This document shows, in pieces, positions 4,816-6,051 of a DNA stretch of 6,051 nt. The notes below the pieces were generated by a model that was given only the letters and a program-made list of their open reading frames with translations, made no database searches and was not told where the DNA came from. Origin of the DNA: Methanobacteriota archaeon (GTDB lineage: Archaea > Hydrothermarchaeota > Hydrothermarchaeia > Hydrothermarchaeales > SZUA-236); the NCBI GenBank assembly GCA_003230355.1, contig QIDD01000155.1, positions 1 to 6,051 of the forward strand, in the 5' to 3' direction. Position numbers and translations under genes: made by a program. Every line of letters begins with the position of its first letter. Within the stretch, counting starts at the first letter, position 1.

Positions 4816-5415
4816 TTAATCTGCCTTTGGCCCCTGTTTTCTCAACCGTCTCATAGCTAGATATCCTGCCATTCCCACTATCGCGGGCAGGGCGGCTGTG
4901 GGAAATTCGGGGATCTCCTCAGGCGGTTGTGAGGGAGGGCGTGGTGATTGCGGCAGCGTGGTTGTTGGTGAGGTGTAGGTTGTGGTTGTAATCTCCTTTT
5001 CGGTGGTTGTTGTTGTGGGAGCGGTGGTTGTTACTTCAAAATCACTGTGAATGCCTGGTGGAATCGTTGTCGAAACAGTTGTGGACGGGGTCTTTGAGGA
5101 TGTTTCGGATATTGTTGAGCTTGTTGTGGAGGTTGTTGTTGAGGTTGTAGTAGTAGAGGTGGTTTCCGAAGTAGAAACGGTGGTCGATGTGGTGGCGGGA
5201 ATGACATGAGTGGTAGACGTCGTCGGGGAGGTATAGGTTGACGTAGTAGTCGGTTCAACGGCAGTCGTTGTAGTTACTCCTTCCAAAGTAGTGGTTGTGG
5301 TTTCAGCAGAAAAAATGTTAGGGCCTTGCAGACTTGATCCGCTTGAAATTAATATAAAGCCCATTATCAAAAAAATTAGCACAAGCATTAGCGGCCGCTT
5401 TTTCATTGTTTTCAT
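4816..5415 (-). CDS. Thr-rich mucin-like surface protein with PEF-CTERM sorting signal
   Basis: This 199-residue protein has three parts. Residues 1-27 are a basic start (KTMKKR) plus a hydrophobic segment, acting as signal peptide or anchor. Residues 37-165 are low complexity: 57 Thr lie between 39 and 153, mixed with Ser, Pro and a few acidic residues, and TYTSPTT occurs twice (60-66 and 146-152). The end, EIPEFPTAALPAIVGMAGYLAMRRLRKQ, carries PEFP at 169-172, a membrane helix and a basic cluster: the PEF-CTERM tripartite signal, known from archaea and linked to archaeosortase processing (family knowledge). No folded ectodomain or enzymatic motif is present, so it is probably an O-glycosylated cell-surface or S-layer-associated stalk (inference). 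ATGs at 5415 and 5406 are both possible starts. The gene lies downstream of sppA on the same strand, about 108 nt away, and converges with mnhD. Confidence 0.85.
   Translation of the reverse strand: MKTMKKRPLMLVLIFLIMGFILISSGSSLQGPNIFSAETTTTTLEGVTTTTAVEPTTTSTYTSPTTSTTHVIPATTSTTVSTSETTSTTTTSTTTSTTSSTISETSSKTPSTTVSTTIPPGIHSDFEVTTTAPTTTTTEKEITTTTYTSPTTTLPQSPRPPSQPPEEIPEFPTAALPAIVGMAGYLAMRRLRKQGPKAD
4957..5301 (-). repeat. Thr/Ser-rich low-complexity coding tract
   Basis: This stretch encodes residues 39-153 of the surface protein and is dominated by ACN codons, seen on the plus strand as GTTGTTGTGG-type sequence. Thr codons ACA, ACC and ACT alternate, and Ser uses TCA, TCC, TCG, TCT and AGC. 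The repeat is therefore in the amino-acid composition rather than a pure DNA triplet array. It is not a CRISPR array: there are no constant repeats with unique spacers. Confidence 0.75.
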
Positions 5416-5448
5416 CCATATCTCAAAATGATTATACGATGATTAATG

Positions 5449-5465
5449 TAAAATACATTTAAATG
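5449..5465 (-). promoter_or_regulatory. Possible TATA region for the PEF-CTERM protein gene
   Basis: On the minus strand the AT-rich stretch CATTTAAATGTATTTTA lies about 35-50 nt upstream of the ATG at 5415, a workable distance for an archaeal TATA box with a short leader. It includes a ten-base palindrome, CATTTAAATG (5456-5465). A second AT-rich candidate, GTATAAT near 5432-5438, is closer and would suit the inner ATG at 5406. The whole gap between the two minus-strand genes (5416-5523) is AT-rich and shows no other feature. Confidence 0.35.
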
Positions 5466-5523
5466 CATTAGGAAAGAATGTTCAAGAGCATTGTTCTGTA
5501 AAACTTATTGTAAACTGAGGAAA

Positions 5524-6051
5524 TTAGTAGCTGGGGACGCCCTGATTTTCCGAAGCCAGCAGTCCGCGCGCGAATCCATAGCCGAAGCGCGCCGATGCAA
5601 CGCCTACAAAGTCGCTGAAAAAGCCCCGCCCCCGATAAGTAACGATTCCAGGCTCTCCCTCAATTCCACCCATGTGCGCCGCGATTTCAATCGCCTCTTT
5701 CCGGGTTCCAACAGAGTCTGCAAGCCTAAGCTCAACGGCCTTACGGCCTGTGTAGATATTGCCCTCTGCAACAGAGCGTACATAGCTATTTGAAAGATTC
5801 CGGTTATCAGCAACAACCTGGATGAAATCATCATAGGCAGACATAACCCACTCATTGACAATCACCTCTTCTTCAGGTGTCATGTTTCGATAGGGACTTG
5901 CAATATCCTTGTACTTGCCTGCCTTGAAAACACGCATGCGCACGCCGATTTTGTCAAGCATAGTATCGTACTGTGGGAAGGTGAATATCACGCCGATACT
6001 CCCTGTCATGCTCCCCTGATCAGCAACAATGTAATCAGTGGCTGATGCCAC
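5524..6051 (-). CDS. sppA: Signal peptide peptidase SppA, S49 family, C-terminal partial
   Basis: The frame is open from the right edge, so the N-terminus is missing; 175 residues are visible. The first codon, GTG, is an internal Val rather than a start. The order matches the S49 SppA core: VASATDYIVADQGSMTGSIGVI at the start, usually directly preceded by the catalytic Ser motif (SxAASGGY-like), which lies outside the window. KAGKYKDIASPYR at about 43-55 includes the Lys that serves as general base in this family. MTPEEEVIVNEWVMSAYDDFIQVVADNR (57-84) and GNIYTGRKAVELRLADSVGTRKEAI complete the fold. The product is a membrane-associated Ser/Lys protease that cleaves signal-peptide remnants and other membrane peptides. 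The tail (FFSDFVGVASARFGYGFARGLLASE) is normal in length. A PEF-CTERM surface protein follows on the same strand. Confidence 0.9.
   Translation of the reverse strand: MASATDYIVADQGSMTGSIGVIFTFPQYDTMLDKIGVRMRVFKAGKYKDIASPYRNMTPEEEVIVNEWVMSAYDDFIQVVADNRNLSNSYVRSVAEGNIYTGRKAVELRLADSVGTRKEAIEIAAHMGGIEGEPGIVTYRGRGFFSDFVGVASARFGYGFARGLLASENQGVPSY

Noticed and set aside
5031..5258. 75-codon Pro/Arg/Gln-rich minus-strand open frame
   Set aside because: It is an alternative-frame reading of the Thr-rich tract (ACN codons shifted) and has no start signal or recognisable domain.
4957..5301. Repetitive GTTGTTGTGG-like DNA considered as a CRISPR array or tandem repeat
   Set aside because: There are no fixed-length repeats with unique spacers; it is explained by Thr/Ser codons of the minus-strand surface protein.
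5491..5793. 100-codon plus-strand open frame
   Set aside because: It is antisense to the well-conserved SppA C-terminus.

Overview
The window looks like archaeal DNA, most likely from a methanogen- or ANME-related euryarchaeote (inference). The evidence is AT-rich TATA-type promoters upstream of genes, strong GGAGGTG-like ribosome-binding sites with several GTG and TTG starts, a PEF-CTERM surface-sorting signal of the kind described in Archaea, and an antiporter operon whose gene order is that of the archaeal membrane-bound hydrogenase (Mbh) module. No rRNA, tRNA, CRISPR array or insertion sequence was recognised.

Layout. Bases 1-339 hold the 3' end of a YfcE/MJ0936-type metallophosphoesterase. 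A TATA element and a small membrane-anchored protein with four cysteines follow (414-713). Bases 714-924 are non-coding and hold an imperfect dyad, a small hairpin followed by a T-run, and the promoter of the next operon. Bases 925-4810 form one tightly overlapping operon for a multisubunit Mrp/Mnh-type cation/H+ antiporter: mnhE, mnhF, mnhG, an MbhD-like gene, an MbhE-like gene, mnhB, mnhC, mnhD. Every junction overlaps by 1-17 nt. The last gene is split by a +1 reading-frame change near 3510-3518, while the downstream 430 codons remain fully conserved in character. On the minus strand, 5415-4816 encodes a Thr-rich mucin-like surface protein with an N-terminal hydrophobic segment and a C-terminal PEF-CTERM anchor. 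Next, also on the minus strand and running off the right edge (6051-5524), is the C-terminal part of an SppA-type S49 signal peptide peptidase.

How the genes work together. The eight operon products correspond to subunits of a single membrane complex. MnhD is the NuoM/NuoL-like ion-translocating subunit, MnhC is NuoK-like, and the MbhD- and MbhE-like proteins are separate pieces of what bacteria carry as the C-terminal part of MrpA. The large N-terminal NuoL-like part of MrpA is absent, and no hydrogenase genes follow. As seen here it is therefore an Mbh-ordered antiporter module without its redox half. The expected role is Na+/H+ exchange or pH and sodium homeostasis, unless a partner is encoded elsewhere. 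The two minus-strand genes belong to cell-envelope biology: surface display and membrane proteolysis.

The most notable points are the mnhD frame disruption, the redox-free Mbh-type antiporter with split MrpA, and a surface protein that appears to be all stalk with no folded ectodomain. I see no clear evidence of a wholly new system.
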